The notes under the pieces are model-generated. The model searched no databases. It was not told the DNA's origin and saw only the letters and a list, made by a program, of their open reading frames with translations. The translations under genes were made by a program, and so were the position numbers. Shown one piece after another: positions 43,797-52,132 of a stretch of 64,000 nucleotides of DNA. Numbering within the stretch: the stretch's first letter is position 1; each line of letters starts with the position of its first letter. The stretch is from CAYQQR01 sp964420035 (GTDB taxonomy: Bacteria > Bacteroidota > Bacteroidia > Bacteroidales > SM23-62). The stretch spans positions 1 through 64,000 of the forward strand of contig CAYQQR010000015.1 in the NCBI GenBank assembly GCA_964420035.1. The letters run 5' to 3'.

Positions 43797-43935
43797 AACC
43801 ACCCCCCTTTTTGCTGGCGCAAAAAGTACCCCTCCTTGGGAAAGAGGGGAATTTGTAATATATTGATAATCAACATATTTCCCCCTCCCCACCCTGTGGA
43901 GAGGGGGCCGGGGGGAGAGGAAATCAAGACACAAG
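43797..43935. repeat. Dispersed C/G-rich intergenic repeat
   Basis: Begins with the 23-base stretch shared with 36718-36740, then CAAAAAGTACCCCTCCTTGGG and a self-complementary part (TTTGGGAAAGAGGGGAAATT-like and TGTGGAGAGGGGGCC). Repeats of this sort are common between genes in Bacteroidota genomes. Confidence 0.5.
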
Positions 43936-43945
43936 ATAAGGACAA

Positions 43946-43975
43946 GGAGGTGTGTAAGCACGAAAACACACCTCC
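43946..43975 (-). terminator. Terminator-like hairpin after the V-ATPase operon
   Basis: A perfect 10-bp stem (GGAGGTGTGT/ACACACCTCC) with a 10-nt loop, 24 bp after the stop of the K-subunit gene, read on the minus strand. The following bases TTGTCCTTATCTTG are only partly T-rich. Its position at the end of the operon supports an intrinsic terminator or a 3' stabiliser. Confidence 0.6.
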
Positions 43976-43998
43976 GGTTACAAGCAATCAGATATATC

Positions 43999-44469
43999 CT
44001 ACAGAGAGGTACTGATCAGGAAGGTTGCGGCAAAGGCGATGATGGCATACAGCTCCGGGAAGACCGCCAGGATCATGGTGTTCCCGAACACGTCGTTGCC
44101 GGAACCGATGGCGGCAATACCGTTGGAAGTGACCCCGCCCTGCTTGATGGCCGAGAACAATCCCACGAACCCCAATGCAAGTCCGGCTGACAGTATGGCG
44201 ATGCCCTGCCACAGCTCCATTTGCAGCACGCCGTCGGTGATGAATTCCTGCATTCTTCCGTTGACCACGAAGAATCCTGCAAAACCGTACAATCCCTGGG
44301 TTCCCGGCAAAGCGGTGAGCAACATGTAGGAACCGAATGGATCCGGGTTCTTTTTCAGGGCCCCGACAGTGGCGTTACCGCCCATGGATACCCCATAGGC
44401 GCTGCCGATACCGGCCAGGGTGAGCATGAAGGCCAGTCCTGCATAAGCTAAAATAACTGCTGTACTCAT
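43999..44469 (-). CDS. ntpK: V-type ATPase subunit K (c ring)
   Basis: A 156-residue proteolipid with four membrane helices as two c-type hairpins. The Na+ site of Enterococcus hirae NtpK seems kept: L54-x-x-T57-Q58-x-x-Y61 in the second helix, Q110 in the third (AIKQGG) and the carboxylate E139 in the fourth (FPELYAIIAF). Only the second hairpin has the carboxylate. Last gene of the operon; a hairpin terminator follows. Confidence 0.93.
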   Translation of the reverse strand: MSTAVILAYAGLAFMLTLAGIGSAYGVSMGGNATVGALKKNPDPFGSYMLLTALPGTQGLYGFAGFFVVNGRMQEFITDGVLQMELWQGIAILSAGLALGFVGLFSAIKQGGVTSNGIAAIGSGNDVFGNTMILAVFPELYAIIAFAATFLISTSL

Positions 44470-44491
44470 AGTGTTTCTTTTTTTATGCTGT

Positions 44492-46480
44492 TTAATTTGA
44501 AAACGGTTTATATTCTTTCCCGCCTCCGCTGAAACCGGCGTTCTTGTAAAATTCCACGAAGGTCAGACGCATGGGGTGAATGAAAGCCCCCAGCGAAGCC
44601 AGGAATATATTGACGGAATGCCCGAACAGGAGCAATATTACGAAAAACAACCATCCTACATAGGGAACGTTCAATAATTGTGAACTGATGTCGTTGAAAA
44701 CAAATCCCAGCACGGCAGAGGAGATCCCCAGGGCAAACAAACGGATGTAGGACAGGATATCCTGGAACACGCCGGTCACCACGCCATAGGCATCCCAGAT
44801 GGCGCTCAGGGGCCGGATCAGGATCATGGAGTCGGGATTGTTGAAAAACACGATCATCACACCCGAAAGGATCAGGAAGCCGTAATACAGGGGCTTGAGC
44901 TGTTCCAGGTCCAGAATTCCAAACTGGTCCCCCCCGATGAAAACCACCAGGGTGATGATCAGCAGGGCCCAGCCCGCGGGAGCGATGCTGTATTTGTATC
45001 CTTGTTTCCTGATCACATTGAAAATGTAGATCACCTTGCCGAAGATGATCTGTACCCCTCCAATGATCATGGACAGGTAGAACATGTTCAGGGGTTCCTG
45101 CATCAGGTGCCTGAAGGAATCCAGCAGGTCCACATCGGCCCGGGTGTGTTTCAGTATTTCAAAGCGGTAGCTGGAAACATTCTGCTCGCCAATGCTTTGC
45201 CTCAGGGCCTCCAGGAAATCACTTCGGGCCTCAAAATGGACCCCTTGCAACGCCTGCAGCTGTTCGATGATCTTCCGGGGTATGTTGGCGTCTCCCAGTG
45301 CGGCCAGGGTCTGCCCCGTGATGGTATAACCCGTGTCGATCAGGTTGATCCCGAAGAAGGTCCCCGACAGGGCCCCGAAGATCACGGTGGCGATACCCAG
45401 GAATATACCCAGGGTCACGATCCGTTTCATTTGTTTCTGCAAGCGTGGGCGCAGCAGTAAACCCGCGATCACGAAGATCAGTCCGTAACCGGCATCTCCC
45501 AGGCAGAACCCGAAGAACATCATGAAGAAGGGTGCAAAGAAGGGGGTCATATCGACCTCTTTATAGTTAGGCAGATCGAACAACTTGCCCACGGGTTCGG
45601 CCAGCCGGGTAAAGCGGTCGTTCTTCAGCTTGATGGGCGGCTTTTCATCTTTAGCCGGCTCACTGCTGAGATAATACACTTCACTTTCTTCGAGGAATTC
45701 CACCAGCTTTTCTTCCCGGTCTTCCGGCACCCATCCTTCCAACAGCTTCAGGGCGCCTTCTGCATGTTCTTCGGTGTCGATCAGGGTCGATTTGTATTCG
45801 ATATCTTTGATTATCGCTTCCTTGGCTTTTTCAAATACCGGGATGCAGGTTGCAGCCAGTTCATCATATTGCTTACTGATCTCAACCAACCGCTCCTTGC
45901 TGTTTTCCAGTTCTTCTTTCAGCTCGGACAGGGAATGTTCAGCCGGTGCTTCCGGCTCGGCATCGATGCTGACCTCTTCCCCGATTTTCGTGATCACCGC
46001 GAAATAAAGCGTTCCCTTGTAGCGGTTGATGATCTGTATGGAATACTCTTCTTCCCATTTTTCATCAAAGCGCTTGGTGGGACAGGTATACAGGTGTATC
46101 TTATACCCTTCGGCTTCCAGTTTTTCCAGCTTCTCCTTTTCATAATTCCCCCAGGGTTCCAGCTTGCCGATCCCTTTGGTCAGGGTGCCGATGCGGCCCC
46201 CGATATCTTCTTCTTCCTGCTGAAGCTCCTCGAGCCGGTTGAGGAGCTCTTCGGGATCCTTCCCGCTTGTTTCTTTTTGCTCCTGCTCCCGCTGCTTCAA
46301 AAAACGCAGGGCCTGACCGTAACGGCTGACCATCCTGAACTGGCCGGCCAGTTCCTCCTGTTTTTGCTCGCTGTGTTTTTCCGCCACGTGCACCACGCCC
46401 AGCTCCCTCAGTTGGTCGAGGAATTCAGTGTATTCTTTGTGATACACCAGGAAGGCATATTTCTTCATCGGCGTGATCAT
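44492..46480 (-). CDS. ntpI: V-type ATPase subunit I (a-type)
   Basis: A 662-residue protein with a cytosolic N-terminal coiled-coil half (to about residue 315) and a C-terminal membrane half with about seven helices, including the region FLGIATVIFGALSGTFFGI and SYIRLFALGISSAVLGFVFN, where the conserved Arg (SYIRLFALG) couples ion flow to the c ring. Overlaps the D-subunit gene by four bases. It forms the stator and ion half-channels. Confidence 0.93.
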   Translation of the reverse strand: MITPMKKYAFLVYHKEYTEFLDQLRELGVVHVAEKHSEQKQEELAGQFRMVSRYGQALRFLKQREQEQKETSGKDPEELLNRLEELQQEEEDIGGRIGTLTKGIGKLEPWGNYEKEKLEKLEAEGYKIHLYTCPTKRFDEKWEEEYSIQIINRYKGTLYFAVITKIGEEVSIDAEPEAPAEHSLSELKEELENSKERLVEISKQYDELAATCIPVFEKAKEAIIKDIEYKSTLIDTEEHAEGALKLLEGWVPEDREEKLVEFLEESEVYYLSSEPAKDEKPPIKLKNDRFTRLAEPVGKLFDLPNYKEVDMTPFFAPFFMMFFGFCLGDAGYGLIFVIAGLLLRPRLQKQMKRIVTLGIFLGIATVIFGALSGTFFGINLIDTGYTITGQTLAALGDANIPRKIIEQLQALQGVHFEARSDFLEALRQSIGEQNVSSYRFEILKHTRADVDLLDSFRHLMQEPLNMFYLSMIIGGVQIIFGKVIYIFNVIRKQGYKYSIAPAGWALLIITLVVFIGGDQFGILDLEQLKPLYYGFLILSGVMIVFFNNPDSMILIRPLSAIWDAYGVVTGVFQDILSYIRLFALGISSAVLGFVFNDISSQLLNVPYVGWLFFVILLLFGHSVNIFLASLGAFIHPMRLTFVEFYKNAGFSGGGKEYKPFSN

Positions 46481-47085
46481 GCTGCTTTTTTCATGCTTTC
46501 TTTTTGTTGCCTGCTCTTAACGATCTTCTGGGAAGCTTTGGAAAGATTTTCCTCGTCTTCCAGGTAACGGTTGATCTTCCGTATGGCATCCTGGTAGCCC
46601 GGGATCTGCACCTTCTCGTACAGGTTCACTTTCTGGGTGGTCTTTTTCCGGGCATGGTCCAGCAGGTCCATCTTCCGCCGGTAGATCTTTTTCTCGATGG
46701 CCATGCCGACCAGCTCTTTCAAAACCCCGATCCCGTCCATGAACCATTTGGGTTTCACGAACAGGGAAAATTCCCTGATGTCAAAACGGATGCCCTTCAA
46801 CACGGGGGTCTTCACCCCGGCGATCTTGTCTATGTCCAGTTCCACCTCTTTTACACCCACCAGTTCGGGATCAAACTCGACCCACAACCTCAGACTTTCA
46901 TCGAACCGGCTGATGGTTTGATGCAGTTTCTTTTCAAGTTCCCGGACCTTGTTTTTGGCTTTCTTGACTTCCATACGGAGGGCCGATTCCTTGTTTTTCA
47001 GGGTGGGGAGGGCCCGCTCCCGTATCTCCAGCTGCTTTTTCAGCCGCTGCAGTTCCGTTTTGTTGTATTGAAATTTGATCGCCAT
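46477..47085 (-). CDS. ntpD: V-type ATPase subunit D (central stalk)
   Basis: A 202-residue, largely coiled-coil protein: FQYNKTELQRLKKQLEIRERALPTLKNKESALRMEVKK at the start and long helical C-terminal part (KVNLYEKVQIPGYQDAIRKINRYLEDEENL). Together with the F subunit it forms the rotor shaft; no separate F gene is found in this operon. It lies between the B and I genes. Confidence 0.93.
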   Translation of the reverse strand: MAIKFQYNKTELQRLKKQLEIRERALPTLKNKESALRMEVKKAKNKVRELEKKLHQTISRFDESLRLWVEFDPELVGVKEVELDIDKIAGVKTPVLKGIRFDIREFSLFVKPKWFMDGIGVLKELVGMAIEKKIYRRKMDLLDHARKKTTQKVNLYEKVQIPGYQDAIRKINRYLEDEENLSKASQKIVKSRQQKESMKKAA

Positions 47086-47102
47086 GATGCCAATAACTCC
47101 GT

Positions 47103-48551
47103 TTATTCTTTTGAAGCTTCCTTGTCCGACGTAGCCTTAGCAGAGTCGGGCTTGTCCGACGTAGCTTCAGCGGATTCTTCTTCTACTACTTCTTCCTGCT
47201 CTTTCTTGCCTGCCTTTTCTGCATATCCTGCTTCCTCCGGCCAGTACTTTTTCACCATCTCTTCTTTGATACCCACCTCGGGTTTGGAGAAATACTTATT
47301 GAAAAGTTCCCAGCCCGTATCCAGCATTTTGTCCACTTCGATGTTCACATCGATGGCCAGCAGTTTTTCAGAATACTCATGGGCAAACTTCAGGGTACGC
47401 TTGTCGTAATCGGTCAGGTCGAAACCGTTTTCCTGCTTGGTGCGTGCATTGGCTGCATCCGCATAAAGCCGTATGGCGGCATTCATCACCTGGGGATGGT
47501 CCTCCCGGGTCTTCTTCCCGATCACCAGTTGCTTCAGCCGGGAAAGCGAGCGGAAGGGGTCCACGATCACCTTACCGATGTCGGTATCCCTTCTGAGGAA
47601 GAGCTGTCCCTCGGTGATGTAACCGGTATTATCGGGAATCGCGTGGGTGATATCCCCGCCCGACAGGGTGGTTACGGCAATGATGGTGATCGAACCCCCG
47701 TCGGGAAACTGGACGGCTTTCTCGTAGATCTTGGCCAGGTCGCTGTAAAGTGAACCGGGCATGCTGTCCTTGGAAGGGATCTGGTCCATCCGGTTGGAAA
47801 CAATGGCCAGGGCATCCGCGTAGAGGGTCATGTCGGTAAGCAGCACCAGCACCTTTTCATTCTTCTCGGTGGCAAAATATTCAGCGGCGGTCAGGGCCAT
47901 GTCAGGCACCAGCAGGCGCTCCACCGGCGGTTCCTCGGTGGTATTGATAAAAGCCACGATACGGTCCAGGGCCCCGGCATTTTCAAACACCCCCCGGTAA
48001 TAGAGGTAGTCATCGTTGGACAGGCCGATACCTCCCAGGATGATCTTGTCGGCTTCCGCCCTCAGGGCCACCATGGCCATCACCTGGTTAAAGGGTTCCC
48101 CGGGGTCGGCGAAGAAAGGTATCTTCTGGCCGGTCACCAGGGTATTGTTCAGGTCGATCCCGGCGATACCCGTGGTGATCAGCTCGGAAGGCTGTTCCCT
48201 TCGTACCGGGTTCACCGAAGGTCCGCCGATCTCCTGGTCCCGCCCCATCAGCTTGGCCCCTTTCACCAGGGGTTCGCCATAGGCATTTAAAAAACGGCCC
48301 GCCAGGTCGTCGCCCACTTTAAGGGCAGGGGGCCGGCCCATGAAGATCACCTCGGCATTGGTGGGGATCCCTTCCGTACCGCCAAATACCTGGAGGGTGA
48401 CCTCATCACCGATGATCTTGACCACCTGGGCCAGCTTGCCGTGAACCACGGCCAGCTCTTCATAGCCGATGCCGGTTGCATGCAGGGTGCAGGTGGCCTT
48501 GGTGATCTGCGTGAGCTTCTTGTATGTCTTCTGAAAAGCTTTCTTTTCCAT
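47103..48551 (-). CDS. ntpB: V-type ATPase subunit B
   Basis: A 482-residue non-catalytic nucleotide-binding subunit: beta-barrel (KITKATCTLHATGIGYEELAVV), GIAGIDLNNTLVTGQKIPFFADPGEP in place of a P-loop, DMTLYADALAIVSNR and DITHAIPDNTGYITEGQLFL. The C-terminal 30 residues (SAEATSDKPDSAKATSDKEASKE) are unusual: two 30-bp imperfect repeats encode the tail. Translationally tied to the A gene, which ends at its start. Confidence 0.95.
   Translation of the reverse strand: MEKKAFQKTYKKLTQITKATCTLHATGIGYEELAVVHGKLAQVVKIIGDEVTLQVFGGTEGIPTNAEVIFMGRPPALKVGDDLAGRFLNAYGEPLVKGAKLMGRDQEIGGPSVNPVRREQPSELITTGIAGIDLNNTLVTGQKIPFFADPGEPFNQVMAMVALRAEADKIILGGIGLSNDDYLYYRGVFENAGALDRIVAFINTTEEPPVERLLVPDMALTAAEYFATEKNEKVLVLLTDMTLYADALAIVSNRMDQIPSKDSMPGSLYSDLAKIYEKAVQFPDGGSITIIAVTTLSGGDITHAIPDNTGYITEGQLFLRRDTDIGKVIVDPFRSLSRLKQLVIGKKTREDHPQVMNAAIRLYADAANARTKQENGFDLTDYDKRTLKFAHEYSEKLLAIDVNIEVDKMLDTGWELFNKYFSKPEVGIKEEMVKKYWPEEAGYAEKAGKKEQEEVVEEESAEATSDKPDSAKATSDKEASKE
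47121..47180 (-). repeat. Two 30-bp imperfect repeats in the 3' end of ntpB
   Basis: 47121-47150 and 47151-47180 each begin CTTGTCCGACGTAGC. Within the first, CCGAC...GTCGG form an arm pair around GTAGCCTTAGCAGA. They encode the tail ATSDK..SAKATSDK. The arm/loop layout resembles an element inserted in ispG (57430-57512). Confidence 0.6.
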
Positions 48552-50308
48552 TAGCCTTGTTTTCTTTCATTCAAAATAGATTCCAGCTCCTTCTCATGAT
48601 TCTTGAAATCATCCGAATCCATCTCGGAATAGTTCATTTGCTTCAGCTGGTTGATGATCCTCTTGAAAAATTCCCCGACTTCTTCAAAGGAATCAAAATC
48701 AAATTCCATGTCACAGATGGCCAGCACCTTATTGAGCATATACTTCTGACGTTCGAAGGGAGTGAGCTGGTCGACCTTGTCAAAAGCATCCTGTTGCAGT
48801 ATGATGAAGTCGATGATCTCCGATTTCCAGAACTGGTCATGATACTCGATGGGAACCCCGTCGTCTCCCAGGATGTTGATCTGCTCCTGTACTTCCCGTC
48901 CCCGTTGCAGGATATCCTTGGTCTTTTCAACTTTTTCCACCCAGTCCTCGGAAATGTTTTTCCTGACGAACTCCCTGACTTCCTCGTATTCCAGGTACTT
49001 GGAGTAGCTGTCAATGGGATCGATGGCCGGGTACCGTTTACTGTCGGCCCTGTTCTGGGAGAGGGCATAAAAACAGCGGGCCGTCTTCTTGGTGGCCTCC
49101 GTCACCGGCTCCTTCAGGTTCCCGCCCGCCGGCGAGACCGTCCCGATAAAGGTGATGGAACCGTTTTCCCCGTTGGTGAGTTCCACGTACCCGGCCCGGG
49201 AATAGAAATTGGCAATGATGGCGGAAAGGTCCATGGGGTAGGCATCCTGACCGGGCAACTCTTCCATGCGGTTCGACATCTCGCGCAGGGCCTGTGCCCA
49301 ACGGGAGGTGGAGTCGGCCAGCAGGAGGATCTTCAAACCCATGTTCCTGTAATACTCGGCAATGGTCATGGCCGTGTACACCGATGCTTCCCGGGCGGCA
49401 ACCGGCATGTTCGAGGTGTTGGCGATGATGGTGGTTCTTTCAATAAGCTTTCTCCCCGTACGGGCATCTTCCAGCTCCGGGAATTCCTTGAAGATCTCCA
49501 CCACCTCGTTGGCACGCTCCCCGCAGGCGGCGATGATCACCATGTCGGCTTCGGCTTGCTGACTGAGGGCGTGCTGCAAGACGGTCTTCCCGGAACCGAA
49601 AGGACCGGGAATGAAACCGGTACCGCCCTCGGTGATGGGATTCAGGGTGTCGATGGTCCGCACCCCGGTTTCCAGTACCTTGAAGGGACGGGATTTGTGT
49701 TTGTAGCCCCGCAGGGGGATCTTTACCGGCCAGCGCTGCACCATGTTGATCTCGATGTCCTTGCCATCGGAATTGGTCACCACGGCAATGGTATCCTTGA
49801 TGGTGTATTCCCCTTTTCCGGCAACCGACTTGACCGTGTATTTCCCGTTCATGCTGAAGGGCAGCATGATCTTATGCGGCATCCAGTTTTCCTTGACCTC
49901 CCCCAGCCAGGCTCCGGCCCCGACCGTGTCTCCCTTTTTGGCCAGGGGCTTGAATTCCCATTTTTTCTTCTTATCGAGCGGGGGGGTATATTCGCCTTTG
50001 TTGAGGAAAACCCCTTCCATCTTGTCCAGGTCGTTTTGCAAACCGTCATAGTTTTTGGAGAGAATACCCGGACCCAGCTCCACATCCAGCAGATCGCCCA
50101 TGAATTCCACTTCACTCCCGATCTTGAGCCCCCGGGTACTTTCGAATACCTGGATGTAGGCGCGGTCGCCGGCGACCTTTATAACTTCGGATTTCAGGGC
50201 AGTGTTCTCGTGCTTGATCATGCAGATCTCGTTTTGGCTGATATGTCCCTCGGTTTTCACATAAACGAGATTGGCAATGATGCTCTGTACTTTACCTTTT
50301 ACGGCCAT
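48551..50308 (-). CDS. ntpA: V-type ATPase subunit A (catalytic)
   Basis: A 585-residue catalytic subunit with Walker A GPFGSGKTVLQH (about 235-246), the insert region typical of V/A-type A subunits, Walker B-like ILLLADSTSRWAQALREMS and C-terminal helical domain. It hydrolyses ATP to drive (or is driven by) ion movement. One base is shared with the end of the B gene (48551), so the stop and start are fused. Confidence 0.96.
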   Translation of the reverse strand: MAVKGKVQSIIANLVYVKTEGHISQNEICMIKHENTALKSEVIKVAGDRAYIQVFESTRGLKIGSEVEFMGDLLDVELGPGILSKNYDGLQNDLDKMEGVFLNKGEYTPPLDKKKKWEFKPLAKKGDTVGAGAWLGEVKENWMPHKIMLPFSMNGKYTVKSVAGKGEYTIKDTIAVVTNSDGKDIEINMVQRWPVKIPLRGYKHKSRPFKVLETGVRTIDTLNPITEGGTGFIPGPFGSGKTVLQHALSQQAEADMVIIAACGERANEVVEIFKEFPELEDARTGRKLIERTTIIANTSNMPVAAREASVYTAMTIAEYYRNMGLKILLLADSTSRWAQALREMSNRMEELPGQDAYPMDLSAIIANFYSRAGYVELTNGENGSITFIGTVSPAGGNLKEPVTEATKKTARCFYALSQNRADSKRYPAIDPIDSYSKYLEYEEVREFVRKNISEDWVEKVEKTKDILQRGREVQEQINILGDDGVPIEYHDQFWKSEIIDFIILQQDAFDKVDQLTPFERQKYMLNKVLAICDMEFDFDSFEEVGEFFKRIINQLKQMNYSEMDSDDFKNHEKELESILNERKQG

Positions 50309-50319
50309 ATGTTTTTTAA

Positions 50320-51183
50320 TTATTTTCTGTTCAGACTGAATTCTTCTGATAGTTCGTAGGAGGACTCCAGGTCCTGGATCAGTTTCTCGAACATCTCCCT
50401 GCCGGCTTCCTTGTCCAGTTCCTTCCAGCGAAATACGATGAATAATTTTATCAGGTACCCGATCACCTTTTCAATGGTGAAATAATGAAAAAAGGTTTTT
50501 TCATCCAGGTAATCCCATTTCAGATGATCCACTTTCCGCTCCCGCTCGTAAAAATCATCCACTTCCGACAATTCAAGCAGGGCATCCAGGTAATCGTCGT
50601 CGGTCCTGATCTCAAGACTTTTCTTCTGGGAGGCAGCTAGTTCCTGTACCAGGGGCGAATCCCCGATGATCTCTTTGGAAATGTCTTTGTCGTGTTTTTT
50701 GGCGATCAGGGTGGTCAGAATGTTTTTGGCATTCTGTTCGAATTCGAACCATTGCCTGAGGAACTCGTTGTGTACCGTACCCACGTAAGCATAGTAGCCT
50801 TCCGTCAGGATCTTTTCAAAGGATTCTTCGGGGATCTCTTTCTCCTCATCCTCAAAATCCCGTATGAAATCGATCATATACTGCGGCAGCAAGGGTTCCT
50901 GTTCCAGGATGGCATGGAGCCTGCTGACCTGCTCCTCGAAATCTTCCGTTGTGAAATTGCCCGTGGGATCGGGCTCCTCTTCTTTCTTCAAAAGGAAATT
51001 GATGAGGTTATCGTGATCGCGGGGAAGGAAGAGCAGTCGGATGAGCTCATGATCTGCAGGACCGAGTTCGTGTTCCAGCTCCTCTTTGAATTGCTTCAAG
51101 GTTGAGGGGAACTTGCTGTCCTCGAACATCAGGTCGGGTAATCCCGCGATCAAACAATGATATTGGTTTTTGAATATCCTCAA
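50320..51183 (-). CDS. DUF2764 V-ATPase-associated protein (C-subunit-like)
   Basis: A 287-residue helical protein found between E and A genes in Bacteroidota V-ATPase operons (DUF2764). Mostly acidic and helical, starting MRIFKNQYHCLIAGLPDLMF, with repeats of the type DYLDALLELSEVDDFYERERKVDHLKWDYLDE. It occupies the slot of the C subunit (rotor-socket protein) missing elsewhere in this operon, and probably replaces it. That is inferred from the position and length. Confidence 0.88.
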   Translation of the reverse strand: MRIFKNQYHCLIAGLPDLMFEDSKFPSTLKQFKEELEHELGPADHELIRLLFLPRDHDNLINFLLKKEEEPDPTGNFTTEDFEEQVSRLHAILEQEPLLPQYMIDFIRDFEDEEKEIPEESFEKILTEGYYAYVGTVHNEFLRQWFEFEQNAKNILTTLIAKKHDKDISKEIIGDSPLVQELAASQKKSLEIRTDDDYLDALLELSEVDDFYERERKVDHLKWDYLDEKTFFHYFTIEKVIGYLIKLFIVFRWKELDKEAGREMFEKLIQDLESSYELSEEFSLNRK

Positions 51184-51206
51184 TGGTTCTGGCTGATCCT
51201 TTTGAT

Positions 51207-51869
51207 TTAAGATTTTTTCTTTTTTCCCTTGCCCTCTTTAACTTCAGCGGAGGGTTCTTCATCCTTAAAAAGAAGATTGATCATCCTTGGGCGGAGATAT
51301 TCCTTGACGAAAGCTTCAAAATCGGATTCCTTGAAACTAATGGTGTAGCTGCCATCGTCCGGGCCGATCTCGAATCCTTCTTTCAACTGGTCGCTGTACT
51401 GAAGGGTGAGTCCTTTATCCAGCAGCTCTTTGGCCTTATTGCTGAAGTATTGGTCGATTTCCTTTTGTTTCTTTTTGGGCAACACGGCAGTAAGATCCAG
51501 ACTGCCGGCTTCGGGGTTCCAGTTCTTGACCATGGTGATGATCACCTCGTTCATGAACTCCTGGTCCCGGAACGCGGGATCGCTTACTTTTTTGATCGCT
51601 TCGGACTGGATCATTTCGGAGATCTCCTGTTTCAGGGAGTTGACGGCCTGGTTGGCTGCCAGCTTCAGCTCGGCCATCATGTTCTTCTTGTCTTCTTCTG
51701 CTTTCTTTTTGGCCTCTTCGACGATCTTTTCTGCTTCTTCTTTGGCCTTTTTGATGATCTCATCGGCTTTTTTCCCGGCCTCTTCCCGTATCTTTTCTGC
51801 TTCTTCCTTTCCCCTGGAGATGCCCTCCTGGTAGATCTTGCTGGTTAATTCCTGCAGTTTATCTTCCAT
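51207..51869 (-). CDS. ntpE: V-type ATPase subunit E (peripheral stalk)
   Basis: A 220-residue protein with a long Lys/Glu/Ala-rich coiled coil (SRGKEEAEKIREEAGKKADEIIKKAKEEAEKIVEEAKKKAEED) and a globular C-terminus (SLDLTAVLPKKKQKEIDQYF; EGFEIGPDDGSYTISFKESDFEAFVKEYLRP), as in E subunits. No separate G/H subunit gene is seen next to it. First gene of the operon. Confidence 0.93.
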   Translation of the reverse strand: MEDKLQELTSKIYQEGISRGKEEAEKIREEAGKKADEIIKKAKEEAEKIVEEAKKKAEEDKKNMMAELKLAANQAVNSLKQEISEMIQSEAIKKVSDPAFRDQEFMNEVIITMVKNWNPEAGSLDLTAVLPKKKQKEIDQYFSNKAKELLDKGLTLQYSDQLKEGFEIGPDDGSYTISFKESDFEAFVKEYLRPRMINLLFKDEEPSAEVKEGKGKKKKS

Positions 51870-51940
51870 TTTGTAGTAAGTTCAGTTTGTTCGGCTTCCC
51901 GTGAAAACGATTGCTTTAATGACTGTTATTTTAGGAAATG

Positions 51941-51948
51941 CAAAAATA
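51941..51948 (-). promoter_or_regulatory. -7 element of the V-ATPase operon
   Basis: Read on the minus strand, TATTTTTG fits TAnnTTTG perfectly and lies 72 bp before the E-subunit start. The -33 element is weak. The distance implies a 5' leader of about 65 nt. Confidence 0.45.
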
Positions 51949-52132
51949 AAAATTAAGTGGTTATAAACATAACCGTCCGTCTTAATTCTCTGTTACAAAA
52001 TAAATCAATATTGATTCTGTATAAGGTGATAAAGTTCACGCTTTTGCAAACTCTGTTCCAAATCATTATGAGGGTCTGTATACTTTCATTATTTTTAGTA
52101 CATCGTTCAACCCTGCTAACCCATTCTGATTC

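Noticed and set aside
48524..50359. Long plus-strand reading frame of 611 codons
   Set aside because: It lies antisense to the catalytic V-ATPase A gene, has no recognisable domain and its composition is what codon bias on the other strand produces.
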